64,000 nt of DNA from Campylobacter rectus (GTDB lineage Bacteria > Campylobacterota > Campylobacteria > Campylobacterales > Campylobacteraceae), in NCBI RefSeq assembly GCF_004803795.1, contig NZ_CP012543.1:372001-436000 (forward strand), written 5' to 3'. This document shows positions 1 to 8,939 of the stretch, one piece after another. The translations under genes and the position numbers were made by a program. The notes beneath the pieces are model-generated. The model did not search any database and was not told the DNA's origin. It worked only from the letters and a program-made list of their open reading frames with translations. Each line of letters begins with the position of its first letter. Position 1 is the stretch's first letter.

Positions 1-135
1 GAGCCTGCTGCAGCGTCTGAAATCACGCTTTTAATCAAGCAAGGCCCGCCCTTTATAAAGGCCGAAAAAAACGTAACGCAGGAAGTCTCTCCGACCTCGC
101 CCGACGGCCCCGCGGGAAATCTGTTAAATTTGTGA
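1..135 (+). CDS. C-terminal end of an unidentified protein (cut by window edge)
   Basis: An open frame enters from the left edge and ends at TGA 133-135, giving the last 44 residues of a protein. The tail is Pro/Ser-rich after a short hydrophobic stretch and shows no motif I recognise. In C. jejuni the gene upstream of the DUF507 gene is the periplasmic glycoprotein gene Cj1496c, so by gene order this could be its counterpart, but the tail alone does not prove it. It is also possible that this frame is not coding. Confidence 0.4.
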   Translation, partial: EPAAASEITLLIKQGPPFIKAEKNVTQEVSPTSPDGPAGNLLNL

Positions 136-241
136 TTTAAAACCCGGATAAATTCGCTCGGTGTTTAAATTTTGACCTAAATTTAGCTAGCGCGGTTAAA
201 TTTTACGGACGGATCAGCGAGCTAAAATTTGTATTAAATTT

Positions 242-619
242 GGCTCAAGATAAGTTAATAGGATTTTTAGCTGCGACTTGCGTTGCTACTTATAAGACCT
301 CTTATCAATTTTAGCACAATATGATAGAGCTTTTTTATAGAAACATCACTTCGTGAGTGATTCGCTTGTTTTATCATTATATCTAAATTCACACTCTTTT
401 AAGATAAAGCAAGAAATTCTCTTTGCTTAGCTTCCCTGCGGTCGCTACCGTCGCTACGCTTGAGAAGATTCCTTTAAATTTTGTTTAGCGTATCCCTCTC
501 TGCTCGCAGTAGCAACGCGAGTCGTAGCTCTTGTGCTTAACCGTGCTTTGTTTGCTACCGATAAGACGCACTCTCTTTGAGAAAAACTCCTTTTGGAAGT
601 TTTTAACTTATCTTGGGCC
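242..619 (-). mobile_element. MITE-like, internally deleted IS1595-family relic
   Basis: The ends form a near-perfect inverted repeat: GGCTCAAGATAAGTTAA at 242-258 and its complement at 603-619, one mismatch. On the minus strand, about 355-435 matches the C-terminal transposase coding sequence of the IS at 41287-42090, with the same words around the Phe-Leu-Leu-x-Leu-Lys segment, and 250-320 matches its last codons plus an extra piece of about 30 bp. Most of the transposase is missing, so this 378-bp unit is non-autonomous. A 7-8 bp A/T duplication may flank it but is shifted by a base. The neighbouring sequence 136-241 and 620-1115 holds no gene that I can support. Confidence 0.75.
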
Positions 620-1115
620 TAAATTTTAAGCGATCGAGTTAAATTTGCGCAGGTAATTCGAAAGATAAATTTAATATTCGTAGCAAATTTGAACCTAAAA
701 TCGGCTCGCGCTCAAATTTGCAGAGCGCTTTTGGCTGAGGTTTTGGGCGGATTTGTAGCGGCTCGAAGCGGGATTTGAAGCCGCGAAATTCGCCGTTTTA
801 TAGCGACTAAATTCGATGCTCGCTATTTGCTCGGTAAAGTAAAATCAAATTTAACATACCGCTTTGGACGCCTGGCAAGCGACATAAAATTAAAATTTCC
901 TTTTGAGGCATCAAAATTTAACGCCAAAGCCTAAATTTAGTTCGCGCCAAATCTTAAAAACGCTAAAAGTATTTTTATCTACGCATAAAATTTAGTTTCA
1001 AATTTTGATGACCGCAAGCACGCCTAAAAGCCCGACAAAACCTAAAAACGCCGCGCGCTTTTAGGTATTTCTTACCAAATTTTGGTTAAAATCAAACCCA
1101 AAAAGAGAGGTAAAA

Positions 1116-1667
1116 ATGCGTATAAAACTCCCACACACGCCCTATATCGCACACAAAATCGCTATTGATTTATTAAAGTCCGGATTTGTAAATTTAACGC
1201 GCGGAGTAGAGCCCGTAGCGGCATGCGCGAAAGAAATTTTAGATAACGATTTACAAAAAGAAAAGGCTCTGGAAGAGCGCGTAAACGAGGTGCTAACCGA
1301 GAACGAAGACGATATGGAGAGTATGCAAGTCGATAGAAAAAATATGTTTTGGCTCGTAAAAAAGAAGCTCGCTAAAGAGTACGGCGTGATCCTAGCTTAC
1401 GAGGACCGCTTTAGCAACGTCGCTCACCTCGTGCTTGAAAGCGCTTGGAAAAAGGGACTCATCGACTACACGGTCTCCGAAAACCGTATCAAAAACATCA
1501 TCTACGGCTCGATCGAAGAGTATCTAAAAACTTATGAAATTTTACAAGACGTGGTCATCGACAAGATCGAGGGCTACAAGCGCAAGCTGATTCCGGGCAC
1601 TGAGGAGTACGACATCGTATTTGAGCGGCTCTATGAGGACGAATTAAGAAAAAGAGGCATGTTGTGA
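1116..1667 (+). CDS. DUF507 family protein
   Basis: A 183-residue protein of the DUF507 family, found in most Campylobacterota and of unknown function. It is hydrophilic and mostly helical, with no signal peptide or membrane segment, so it is probably cytosolic. The start is well supported by GAGAGG 7-8 bases upstream of ATG. Its stop overlaps the GTG start of carA, so the two are translated from one message. This pairing with carA is the same as Cj1495c-carA in C. jejuni. Family assignment is by sequence recognition and gene order; no biochemical role can be read from the sequence. Confidence 0.85.
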   Translation: MRIKLPHTPYIAHKIAIDLLKSGFVNLTRGVEPVAACAKEILDNDLQKEKALEERVNEVLTENEDDMESMQVDRKNMFWLVKKKLAKEYGVILAYEDRFSNVAHLVLESAWKKGLIDYTVSENRIKNIIYGSIEEYLKTYEILQDVVIDKIEGYKRKLIPGTEEYDIVFERLYEDELRKRGML

Positions 1668-2782
1668 GAGCTTATATTTACCTTGAAAACGGCGTTTTTT
1701 TGCAGGCAAAGGCCTTTGGCGCAAGCGGTACGGCTAGCGGCGAAATGGTATTTAACACGAGTCTAACGGGCTACCAGGAGATCATAAGCGATCCTAGTTA
1801 TGCGGGGCAGTTTATCGTTTTTACCATGCCTGAGATCGGCATAGTGGGCGCAAACGAAGACGATATGGAGAGCGCGAAAATCCACGCTAGCGGCGTTTTG
1901 ATGAGGGATTTTAACGCCGCTCCTTCAAATTTCCGCTCGCAAAAAAACCTGGAGGAGTTTTTTAAAGAGCAAGGCAAATTCGGCGTTTACGATATCGATA
2001 CTAGATTTTTAACCAAGATGTTGCGCGATAACGGCGCGCTACACGCGGTGATCTCGACTGAAATTTCAGACGAAAAGGAGCTAAAAAAGCTGCTTGAAAG
2101 CTCGCCTAGAATCTCAGAGATAAACTACGTCGCAAAGGTGAGCACGGAGAAAATTTACGCTCACGAAAGAGGCGCCTGGGATCATACGAGCAAATCCTAC
2201 GCCCAGCTAAAACCAAACGGCAAAAAGATCGCTGTCATCGACTACGGCGTAAAGCGAAACATCCTAAACGAGCTTTGCGAGATGGGGCTGCAGACGCAAA
2301 TTTACCCGCACGACATCGAGGCGGAGGAGCTTATCGCTAAATTTAACAAAGGCGAGATAAACGGTGTGTTTCTCTCAAACGGCCCCGGCGAGCCAAAAGC
2401 CCTAAAAAACGAGATCGCTCAGATAAAAAAGCTGATTAAGGCGCGAGTACCGATTTTTGGCATCTGCCTCGGGCATCAGCTGCTTAGCAACGCGTTCGGC
2501 TTTGAGACTTACAAGCTAAAATTCGGTCAGCACGGCGCGAATCATCCCGTTTTAAATTTGCATACCAAGGCAGTCGAGATAACGGCGCAAAATCACAACT
2601 ATAATATCCCCGAGGCTATCGCGCAGGTCGCAGATATCACGCATAGAAATCTTTTCGACGGCACGATCGAGGGCGTGAGATACAAAGACTATCCCGTATT
2701 TTCGGTACAGCATCACCCCGAGGCTAGCGGCGGGCCGAGCGAGAGCAAGTATATCTTTAAACAATTTTTAGAAATTTTATAG
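1664..2782 (+). CDS. carA: Carbamoyl-phosphate synthase small subunit
   Basis: Glutamine amidotransferase subunit of carbamoyl-phosphate synthase: it hydrolyses glutamine and passes ammonia to CarB for pyrimidine and arginine synthesis. The 372 residues are the normal family length. An N-terminal CPSase_sm_chain domain (about 1-130) is followed by a class I amidotransferase domain (about 185-372) with the nucleophile Cys in GICLGHQLL and the His/Glu pair in SVQHHPEASGG. The start is GTG at 1664, overlapping the stop of the DUF507 gene (GTGA). carB is not in the window, so the synthase genes are unlinked, as is usual in Campylobacter. Cytosolic. Confidence 0.97.
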   Translation: MRAYIYLENGVFLQAKAFGASGTASGEMVFNTSLTGYQEIISDPSYAGQFIVFTMPEIGIVGANEDDMESAKIHASGVLMRDFNAAPSNFRSQKNLEEFFKEQGKFGVYDIDTRFLTKMLRDNGALHAVISTEISDEKELKKLLESSPRISEINYVAKVSTEKIYAHERGAWDHTSKSYAQLKPNGKKIAVIDYGVKRNILNELCEMGLQTQIYPHDIEAEELIAKFNKGEINGVFLSNGPGEPKALKNEIAQIKKLIKARVPIFGICLGHQLLSNAFGFETYKLKFGQHGANHPVLNLHTKAVEITAQNHNYNIPEAIAQVADITHRNLFDGTIEGVRYKDYPVFSVQHHPEASGGPSESKYIFKQFLEIL

Positions 2783-2847
2783 TTGCTAGTCGCGGTCGAA
2801 TTTGAGTTAAATTTGCAAGTCGAATTTGGGCGAAGCGCGGGTAAAAT

Positions 2848-3522
2848 TTGATGAATAGCGCCGAATTTATTTCGATTTTAAGCGTCGCGGCGCTTAGCTC
2901 GGTAGGCCACTGCATCGGGATGTGCGGCGGATTTGCCTTGCTGCTTTCGCGGTTTTTGAGCGGCAAAGGTAAAAAATTTAGCCTTGCCGTTATCGCGGGA
3001 TATCACCTGGCTAGGATTTGCGCTTATATACTTCTAGGCTTTATTTTCGGGTCGCTGGGCGGCGTTTTTACGCTGTCTCTTGCGGCGCGCGGCTACGTCT
3101 TTTTCGCTATCGGCATTTTTATGGCGGTTTTGGGAGCGGCTTTGATCAAGCGCGGAAAAGTTCTAAATTTTATCGAAAAAAACGTATTTTTATCTAAAAT
3201 TTTGAACGAAAAAATGAAAGCCGCGATCGCCAAAAATAGCGTGCTCGGGTTTTTGACGCTCGGGTTTTTAAACGGACTGCTGCCGTGCGGGGTGGTTTAT
3301 TATTTTTTGGCTTTAGCCATAGCTAGCGGCAGCGGCGCAAAAGGCGCTCTTATAGCGGCAACTTTTGGCGCGGTTAGTTTTTTTGCGATGAGTTTTTACG
3401 CGCTGGTTTTAAAGACCACGAGCGAAAAATTTAAAAAACACGCACTAAATTTAAGCGGCGCGGCGATAATAATTTATGGAATTTATCTATCTTTTATAGG
3501 ATTTACGGCAAGCAATGGATAA
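2848..3522 (+). CDS. TauE/DsbD_2-like membrane protein beside the cbb3 operon
   Basis: A 224-residue inner-membrane protein with about six hydrophobic segments and the GHCIGMCGGF and NGLLPCGVVYYF motifs typical of the sulfite-exporter TauE/SafE (DsbD_2, UreH-like) family. The two conserved Cys-containing loops sit in equivalent halves, as in CcdA/DsbD-type proteins. Relatives are often encoded beside cbb3 oxidase genes and are suspected to help copper or thiol handling during assembly; that role is inferred here from position only. The coding end overlaps the start of the PAS kinase by 8 bases. C. jejuni Cj1493c occupies the same place. Confidence 0.8.
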   Translation: MMNSAEFISILSVAALSSVGHCIGMCGGFALLLSRFLSGKGKKFSLAVIAGYHLARICAYILLGFIFGSLGGVFTLSLAARGYVFFAIGIFMAVLGAALIKRGKVLNFIEKNVFLSKILNEKMKAAIAKNSVLGFLTLGFLNGLLPCGVVYYFLALAIASGSGAKGALIAATFGAVSFFAMSFYALVLKTTSEKFKKHALNLSGAAIIIYGIYLSFIGFTASNG

Positions 3523-4744
3523 CATCAAAGAGCGTTTTAGACAGTATCAAGAAGCTATCGAGGCCAGCAATATCGTCTCAAAGACCGATATAAACGGTAT
3601 TATCACCTTCGTAAATGACGAATTTTGCAAGATGTCGGGCTTTTCGCGAGAGGAGCTAATCGGCGCAAATCACAACATCGTGCGCCATCCGGAGGTGCCA
3701 AAGGAGGTTTTTGCCCGACTTTGGGAGACGATTTTAGCTAAAAAAGTGCATAAAGGCACGATAAGAAACCGCACGAAAGACGGTCGCGACGTCTATCTAA
3801 ACACGACCGTTATACCGATTTTAAATTTACACGGACAGATTGAGGAGTTTGTAGCAATCAGGCATGACGTGACGGACGTGATAAACCTAAACAACGAGCT
3901 TAAAAAGACGAAAAAAGAGCTGTTAAATTTAAACGAAAATCTCGAAAACAGGGTCGCCGAGCAGACGGCCGAGCTTGTTAATTTAAATCAAAATCTGGAA
4001 AATTTGGTAAAAGCCGAGATCAAGAAAAACGAGGAAAAAACCAAAATGTTATTTTTGCAGTCGCGTCTAGCCTCGATGGGCGAGATGATAGCAAATATCG
4101 CCCATCAGTGGCGCCAGCCGCTAAACGAGCTTAGCATTACGCTTTTTAAGCTAAAAGAGAGCGTAAAATCAAACGAAAAATTCGAGACCGGTTACGAGCA
4201 TGCAAAGCGCGTGATAAAGAGTATGTCGCAGACGATCGAGAATTTTAGAAACTTTTTTAGCGTCGAGCGCGAGAGAGAAATTTTCTCCATTTCGTCCGCG
4301 GTAGAAAATGCGCTGAAAATGGTGCAGGGAACCTACGAAAAAGAGGGAATCGACGTAAATTTAGAGCTAAAAAGCGATGGTCAAATTTACGGCTTTGAGT
4401 CGCAGCTTTGTCAGGCCGTGATTATACTACTTTCAAACGCTAAAGACGCGCTCGCAAATAAAAAAGACGATAAAAAAGTAACGCTAATGTTAGAAAAAAA
4501 GGATAAATTTGCTATCATAAGAGTAACGGATAACGCGGGCGGCATAAAAGAGGAGATAATGGACAAGATTTTTGAGCCTTATTTTACCACCAAGCACCCA
4601 AGCGCAGGCACCGGTATCGGGCTATATATGCTAAAAACCATAGCCAAAAATCACGGCGGAAGCGCAAGCGCTAGAAACGTAAAATTTGGAGCGGAATTTG
4701 AAATAAAACTACCGCTAAAAGGAGGGGAAGATGAAAAATTTTAA
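3515..4744 (+). CDS. Cytosolic PAS-domain sensor kinase (BumS-like)
   Basis: A 409-residue kinase without membrane segments. An N-terminal PAS domain (about 10-125, with GITFVNDEFCKMSGF and the IRHDVTD end) leads through a coiled coil (about 125-185) to a dimerisation/phosphoacceptor region IAHQWRQPLNEL (His near 195) and an HATPase domain with DNAGGI and GTGIGLYMLK. It overlaps both the upstream membrane protein and the downstream regulator gene. By position it corresponds to Cj1492c, which I recall as BumS, described as a butyrate-modulated sensor acting mainly as a phosphatase. Whether this one is kinase, phosphatase or both cannot be read from the sequence. Confidence 0.88.
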   Translation: MDNIKERFRQYQEAIEASNIVSKTDINGIITFVNDEFCKMSGFSREELIGANHNIVRHPEVPKEVFARLWETILAKKVHKGTIRNRTKDGRDVYLNTTVIPILNLHGQIEEFVAIRHDVTDVINLNNELKKTKKELLNLNENLENRVAEQTAELVNLNQNLENLVKAEIKKNEEKTKMLFLQSRLASMGEMIANIAHQWRQPLNELSITLFKLKESVKSNEKFETGYEHAKRVIKSMSQTIENFRNFFSVEREREIFSISSAVENALKMVQGTYEKEGIDVNLELKSDGQIYGFESQLCQAVIILLSNAKDALANKKDDKKVTLMLEKKDKFAIIRVTDNAGGIKEEIMDKIFEPYFTTKHPSAGTGIGLYMLKTIAKNHGGSASARNVKFGAEFEIKLPLKGGEDEKF

Positions 4745-5408
4745 AGAGCTTACGTTGCTGCTAGTCGAGGATGAGGATAGTATAAGAGAGTCGATGCAAG
4801 AGGTTTTTAGCGGCATGTTTCAAAAGGTCATATCGGCTTCAAACGGCGACGAGGGGCTTAAGAAATTTAAAAAATTTAGCCCGGATATCGTGATCGCCGA
4901 CATTATGATGCCTATCATGGACGGCCTTGAGATGTCAAAACAGATAAAAGAGGTCTCGAAAAATACGCCCGTTATCATTCTAAGTGCGTATAGCGAAAAA
5001 GAGAGATTGCTAAAAGCGATCGACGTGGGCATCGACAAATACGTGATCAAGCCTATCGATATGGACGAGCTTTTCGTCGTGCTGGAGCAGATCGTAAAAA
5101 CCAAAATCATAGGCGCCGATATCATCGAGATTTCGGGCGGATATTCGTTTAATCAAACCAAAAAAGTGCTCGTAAAAAATGGCGTCGAGATAGCGCTAAC
5201 CAAAAAAGAGCTGGCCTTTATCTCGCTTTTGGTTAAACGCATCGGCACGCTGGTTTTAACCGAAGAAATAAGAAACGTGGTGTGGTTTGGCGAAAAGGTA
5301 AACGACCCCGCCGTTAGGACTTTCATCAAGCGAATACGCGATAAAGTGGGCGCAGGGCTCATCAAAAACTCACCTGGTCTAGGCTACAAAATCGAACTAA
5401 AGAAGTAA
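4731..5408 (+). CDS. OmpR-type response regulator (BumR-like)
   Basis: A 225-residue regulator: receiver domain with acidic pocket VEDEDS, phosphoacceptor Asp in ADIMMPIMDG and Lys in YVIKPID, followed by a winged-helix DNA-binding domain (about 135-225) containing LTKKELAFISLLV and the C-terminal GLGYKIELKK hairpin. It overlaps the kinase gene by 14 bases, a translational coupling typical of cognate pairs. It is encoded 98 bases before ccoN, so regulation of the oxidase operon is a fair suspicion but not shown. It corresponds to Cj1491c (BumR, as I recall). Confidence 0.9.
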   Translation: MKNFKELTLLLVEDEDSIRESMQEVFSGMFQKVISASNGDEGLKKFKKFSPDIVIADIMMPIMDGLEMSKQIKEVSKNTPVIILSAYSEKERLLKAIDVGIDKYVIKPIDMDELFVVLEQIVKTKIIGADIIEISGGYSFNQTKKVLVKNGVEIALTKKELAFISLLVKRIGTLVLTEEIRNVVWFGEKVNDPAVRTFIKRIRDKVGAGLIKNSPGLGYKIELKK

Positions 5409-5453
5409 ATTCTAAAATCACACAAATTTAATCCGATTAAGAATATTTATATT

Positions 5454-5471
5454 TTATTTTATATAAAATAA
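5454..5471. promoter_or_regulatory. Perfect 18-bp A/T palindrome before ccoN
   Basis: TTATTTTAT followed directly by its complement ATAAAATAA, centred 45 bases before the ccoN start. It lies in the only sizeable gap between the regulator gene and the oxidase operon, and so probably overlaps the promoter. It may be an operator or simply an A/T-rich promoter core. Confidence 0.45.
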
Positions 5472-5506
5472 CATTTTCGTAACAAAATAAACAAAGGAGG
5501 ATATCG

Positions 5507-6988
5507 ATGCGACTAGACAGGGCGCTAAGCTACGACTACACGGTCGCCAAGTATTTTATGTTCGCGACGATACTGTTTGGGATAGTCGGTATGGCTATAG
5601 GCGTGCTAATAGCCTTTCAGATGGCTTATCCCGAGCTAAACTACCTAGCGGGCGAATACGGTATTTTCGGCCGCCTAAGACCGCTGCATACGGCCGGCGT
5701 GATATTTGGATTTATGCTCTCGGGCGTATTTGCGACATGGTACTACATAGGTCAGAGGGTCTTAAAGGTCTCGATGAGCGAGTCGCCGTTTTTGATGGTT
5801 GTGGGTAAGCTGCACTTTTGGATATATATGCTGGTGATGGCTGGCGGTGTGTTTAGCCTTTTTGCGGGCGTTAGCACATCCAAAGAATACGCAGAGCTAG
5901 AGTGGCCGCTAGATATCGGCGTGGTCGTGCTTTGGGTGCTTTGGGGCGTCGGTATATTCGGGCTTATCGGCATTCGCCGCGAGAGGACGCTTTATATATC
6001 GGTTTGGTATTTTATCGCGACGTTTTTAGGTATCGCGATGCTTTATCTTTTTAACAACATGGCCGTGCCGACCAAGCTGGTTTCGGGATACGGCAACTGG
6101 TGGCACTCGGTCTCGATGTATGCGGGAGCAAATGACGCGCTGGTGCAGTGGTGGTACGGGCATAACGCCGTGGCATTCGTCTTTACCGTGCCTATCATAG
6201 CTCAAATTTATTATTTTCTGCCCAAAGAGAGCGGCCAGCCTATATTTTCTTACAAACTTTCGATTTTCTCGTTTTGGAGTCTTATGTTTTTGTATCTTTG
6301 GGCGGGCGGACACCATCTCATTTACGCCGCGATACCGGACTGGATGCAGACGATGGGCTCGGTCTTTTCTATCGTGCTTATCTTGCCTTCCTGGGGCTCG
6401 GCGATAAATATACTTCTGACGATGAAGGGCGAGTGGGTGCAGCTTAGAGAAAATCCTCTCATTAAATTTATGATTTTAGGATCTACGTTTTATATGTTTT
6501 CTACGCTTGAGGGGCCGATACTTTCTATCAAGTCCGTAAATGCTCTCGCGCACTTTACTGACTGGGTGCCCGGACACGTGCACGACGGCACGCTGGGCTG
6601 GGTCGGCTTTATGACGATGGCGGCGCTTTATCATATGACGCCGCGCGTGTTTAAGCGTGAAATTTACTCCAAATACCTAATGGAAGCGCAGTTTTGGATA
6701 CAGACTATCGGCATTGTGCTGTATTTCGCCTCTATGTGGATCGCAGGCATCACGCAGGGTATGATGTGGCGCGCTACCGACGAATACGGCACTTTGGCCT
6801 ATACTTTTATCGATACCGTTATAGCGATCGTGCCTTATTATTGGATTAGAGCCGTAGGCGGACTGCTTTATCTGCTCGGATTTTTTATCTTCGTTTATAA
6901 TATCTACAAATCCATGTCGGCTAAGCCTTTGGCGAAAGAGCCGCTAAATGCGAGCCCTGCTGGCGTAAAGGAGGCGGCAAATGTTTAG
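5507..6988 (+). CDS. ccoN: cbb3-type cytochrome c oxidase subunit I
   Basis: Catalytic subunit of the high-affinity cbb3 oxidase that reduces oxygen to water and pumps protons in the inner membrane. It has 493 residues and about 12 membrane helices. Haem and copper ligands are visible: RPLHTAGVIFGF (low-spin haem His), WWYGHNAVAF (CuB His, with the nearby Tyr of the cross-link), GGHHLIYA (two CuB His) and VPGHVHDGTLGW (haem b3 and b His). A strong AAAGGAGG precedes the ATG. ccoN overlaps ccoO by 8 bases, starting a tight ccoNOQP operon. This is the usual single terminal oxidase of this type in Campylobacter and suits microaerobic growth. Confidence 0.98.
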   Translation: MRLDRALSYDYTVAKYFMFATILFGIVGMAIGVLIAFQMAYPELNYLAGEYGIFGRLRPLHTAGVIFGFMLSGVFATWYYIGQRVLKVSMSESPFLMVVGKLHFWIYMLVMAGGVFSLFAGVSTSKEYAELEWPLDIGVVVLWVLWGVGIFGLIGIRRERTLYISVWYFIATFLGIAMLYLFNNMAVPTKLVSGYGNWWHSVSMYAGANDALVQWWYGHNAVAFVFTVPIIAQIYYFLPKESGQPIFSYKLSIFSFWSLMFLYLWAGGHHLIYAAIPDWMQTMGSVFSIVLILPSWGSAINILLTMKGEWVQLRENPLIKFMILGSTFYMFSTLEGPILSIKSVNALAHFTDWVPGHVHDGTLGWVGFMTMAALYHMTPRVFKREIYSKYLMEAQFWIQTIGIVLYFASMWIAGITQGMMWRATDEYGTLAYTFIDTVIAIVPYYWIRAVGGLLYLLGFFIFVYNIYKSMSAKPLAKEPLNASPAGVKEAANV

Positions 6989-7646
6989 TTGGTTAGAGAA
7001 AAATCCTTTCTTTTTCGCGGTTACTGTTTTTATATTTATCGCTTACGCGGGTATAGTTGAAATTTTACCCGACTTCGCAAATAGAGCCAGACCGCTTGAA
7101 GGCACTAAGCCGCTTACGGTTTTACAACTTGCCGGTAAACATATTTATATGAAAGATAGCTGTAATGCCTGCCACACCCAGATGATCCGTCCGTTTAAGG
7201 CGGAGACCGACAGATACGGTATGTATTCGCTTAGCGGCGAATATGCGTTCGATCGTCCGCACCTTTGGGGATCGAAAAGAACGGGCCCCGATCTAAAGCG
7301 CGTGGGCAACTACCGCACCACCGACTGGCATGAAAATCATATGAAAGACCCGACCTCCGTGGTGCCCGGCTCCATAATGCCGGCATACAAGCATCACTTT
7401 AGCAACAACGCCGACATCGATACGGCCTACGGCGAAGCCGTAACGACGAAGAAAGTATTCGGCGTGCCGTATGACGTAGAGGGTATGCCAAAGCTCGGCA
7501 CCTACGAGGAAGCGCAGGCGATCGTTAAAGAAGAAGCCGCGGCTATCGTAGCGGAGATGAAAGACAAAGAGGTCAAAGAGGCATTCGGACGCGGCGAGAT
7601 CCGCGAGATAGTGGCGCTCATCGCCTATATGAATAGCTTAAAATAG
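6981..7646 (+). CDS. ccoO: cbb3 oxidase monohaem cytochrome subunit II
   Basis: A 221-residue membrane-anchored monohaem cytochrome c. One N-terminal membrane helix (about 8-28) is followed by a periplasmic domain with the haem-binding CNACH (about 53-57) and the Met ligand region SIMPAYKHHF. It accepts electrons from CcoP and passes them to CcoN. The start overlaps the end of ccoN; ccoQ follows 8 bases after the stop. Length and motifs are those expected for CcoO. Confidence 0.97.
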   Translation: MFSWLEKNPFFFAVTVFIFIAYAGIVEILPDFANRARPLEGTKPLTVLQLAGKHIYMKDSCNACHTQMIRPFKAETDRYGMYSLSGEYAFDRPHLWGSKRTGPDLKRVGNYRTTDWHENHMKDPTSVVPGSIMPAYKHHFSNNADIDTAYGEAVTTKKVFGVPYDVEGMPKLGTYEEAQAIVKEEAAAIVAEMKDKEVKEAFGRGEIREIVALIAYMNSLK

Positions 7647-7654
7647 GCAAATTT

Positions 7655-7867
7655 ATGGACGCGCAGACTCTAAGAGAAATCCAAGGCTACGGATTTTTCG
7701 CATTCGTGGTAGTTGCGGTGGCACTTCTTTACGGATATTATTTTCATCTTTACAAGTCCGAGCGAAGCGGCAGGCGAAACTACGAAAAATACTCCGATCT
7801 CGCTTTAAAAGACGGCATCGATGAAGAAATTTTAGAGTCTAGCGACAATGCTAAAAAGGAAAAGTAA
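7655..7867 (+). CDS. ccoQ: cbb3 oxidase small subunit
   Basis: A 70-residue protein with one membrane helix (about 12-31) and a charged cytosolic tail. It sits between ccoO and ccoP, its stop overlapping the ccoP ATG by one base (TAATG). CcoQ is thought to stabilise the assembled oxidase. Identification rests on size, topology and position, since CcoQ sequences diverge quickly. Confidence 0.9.
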   Translation: MDAQTLREIQGYGFFAFVVVAVALLYGYYFHLYKSERSGRRNYEKYSDLALKDGIDEEILESSDNAKKEK

Positions 7868-8727
7868 TGCAATGGTTTAACCTTGAAGACAATGTAAATT
7901 TACTAGCTCTCATCGGCGCGCTCGCTATCTTTGCGCTAACGGCTTTCGTGACGGGCAAATACGTAAAGCAGATGAAAATCGCAAAAGAGGGCGGAGAGCT
8001 GGACGAGTACGTCTGGGACGGTATAGGCGAGTATAAAAACCCTTTGCCGCTTGGCTGGGCGATCGTGTATGCGTTAGTTATAGTTTGGGCTTTGTGGTAT
8101 ATGCTCGCAGGCTACCCGCTAAACTCCTACTCGCAAATCGGCGAATATAACGAAGAGGTCGCCGCTGCGAACGCTAAATTTGAAAAACGCTTCGCAAACC
8201 CCGACATCAAGACGCTTCACGCGATGGGAGAGAGCGTATTTTTGGTGCAGTGCTCGGCCTGCCACGGCATCACGGGCGACGGCATAGGCGGCAAGGCGGC
8301 CGATTTGGCGCTCTGGGGGAGCGAAGAGGGCATCGTAGATGCGATCCTAAAGGGCTCTAAAGGACTAGACTATCCGATGGGCGAGATGCCTGCGGGTATG
8401 GCGGACGAAGAGGGCGCAAAGGCGATCGCGGCTTACATCGCTAAGGAAATTTCCGGTATAAAAAAGACTAAAAACGAAAATCTGGTTGCGAGCGGCAAGG
8501 AGCTGTTTGCGGCTTGCGCAGCCTGCCACGGCGAGGACGGCAAGGGTATGGAGGGTATGAGCCCGGACCTCTCTAAATACGGCACGGCGTCCTTTGTAGA
8601 GGATGTTTTGCAGCGCGGCAAAAAGGGCGACATCGGCGCAATGCCTAAATTTAACGACGGCAGACTAAATGCTTTGCAACAAAAAGCGGTCGGCGAATAC
8701 GTCATCTCGCTCTCGAAAGGAGAATAA
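7867..8727 (+). CDS. ccoP: cbb3 oxidase dihaem cytochrome subunit III
   Basis: A 286-residue dihaem cytochrome c. Two hydrophobic segments lie in the N-terminal 90 residues (about 10-28 and 60-80), joined by a loop, as in long-form CcoP. The periplasmic part contains two cytochrome c domains with CSACH (about 130) and CAACH (about 219), each with a Met-bearing segment (GEMPAGM, GAMPKF). It receives electrons from the bc1 complex or a soluble cytochrome and feeds CcoO. It is immediately followed by the DUF4006 gene without a gap. Confidence 0.97.
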   Translation: MQWFNLEDNVNLLALIGALAIFALTAFVTGKYVKQMKIAKEGGELDEYVWDGIGEYKNPLPLGWAIVYALVIVWALWYMLAGYPLNSYSQIGEYNEEVAAANAKFEKRFANPDIKTLHAMGESVFLVQCSACHGITGDGIGGKAADLALWGSEEGIVDAILKGSKGLDYPMGEMPAGMADEEGAKAIAAYIAKEISGIKKTKNENLVASGKELFAACAACHGEDGKGMEGMSPDLSKYGTASFVEDVLQRGKKGDIGAMPKFNDGRLNALQQKAVGEYVISLSKGE

Positions 8728-8937
8728 ATGGAAAACACCGATAGAAACGTCTTTGGACTGCACGGCGTGACGGGGATGCTCATCGCGACTGTGTTGCTAC
8801 TGGCGATTTTGGCGACGCTCACGTATTTTGCTATTAAGCTCCAGCAAGAGGTCGCGCAAAAGCCCTACACGCTAAACGCATCCGAGCTAAGGATGAAAAG
8901 CGCGGATAACGCCAAACAAGTGCGCGTAAAGGAGTGA
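8728..8937 (+). CDS. DUF4006 small membrane protein of the cco operon
   Basis: A 69-residue protein with one membrane helix (about 12-35), starting on the base after the ccoP stop. It belongs to the DUF4006 family, which I know mainly from Campylobacterota cbb3 operons (Cj1486c position). Function unknown; position suggests assembly or stability of the oxidase. It nearly abuts the still smaller membrane ORF at 8940. Confidence 0.82.
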   Translation: MENTDRNVFGLHGVTGMLIATVLLLAILATLTYFAIKLQQEVAQKPYTLNASELRMKSADNAKQVRVKE

Positions 8938-8939
8938 GT

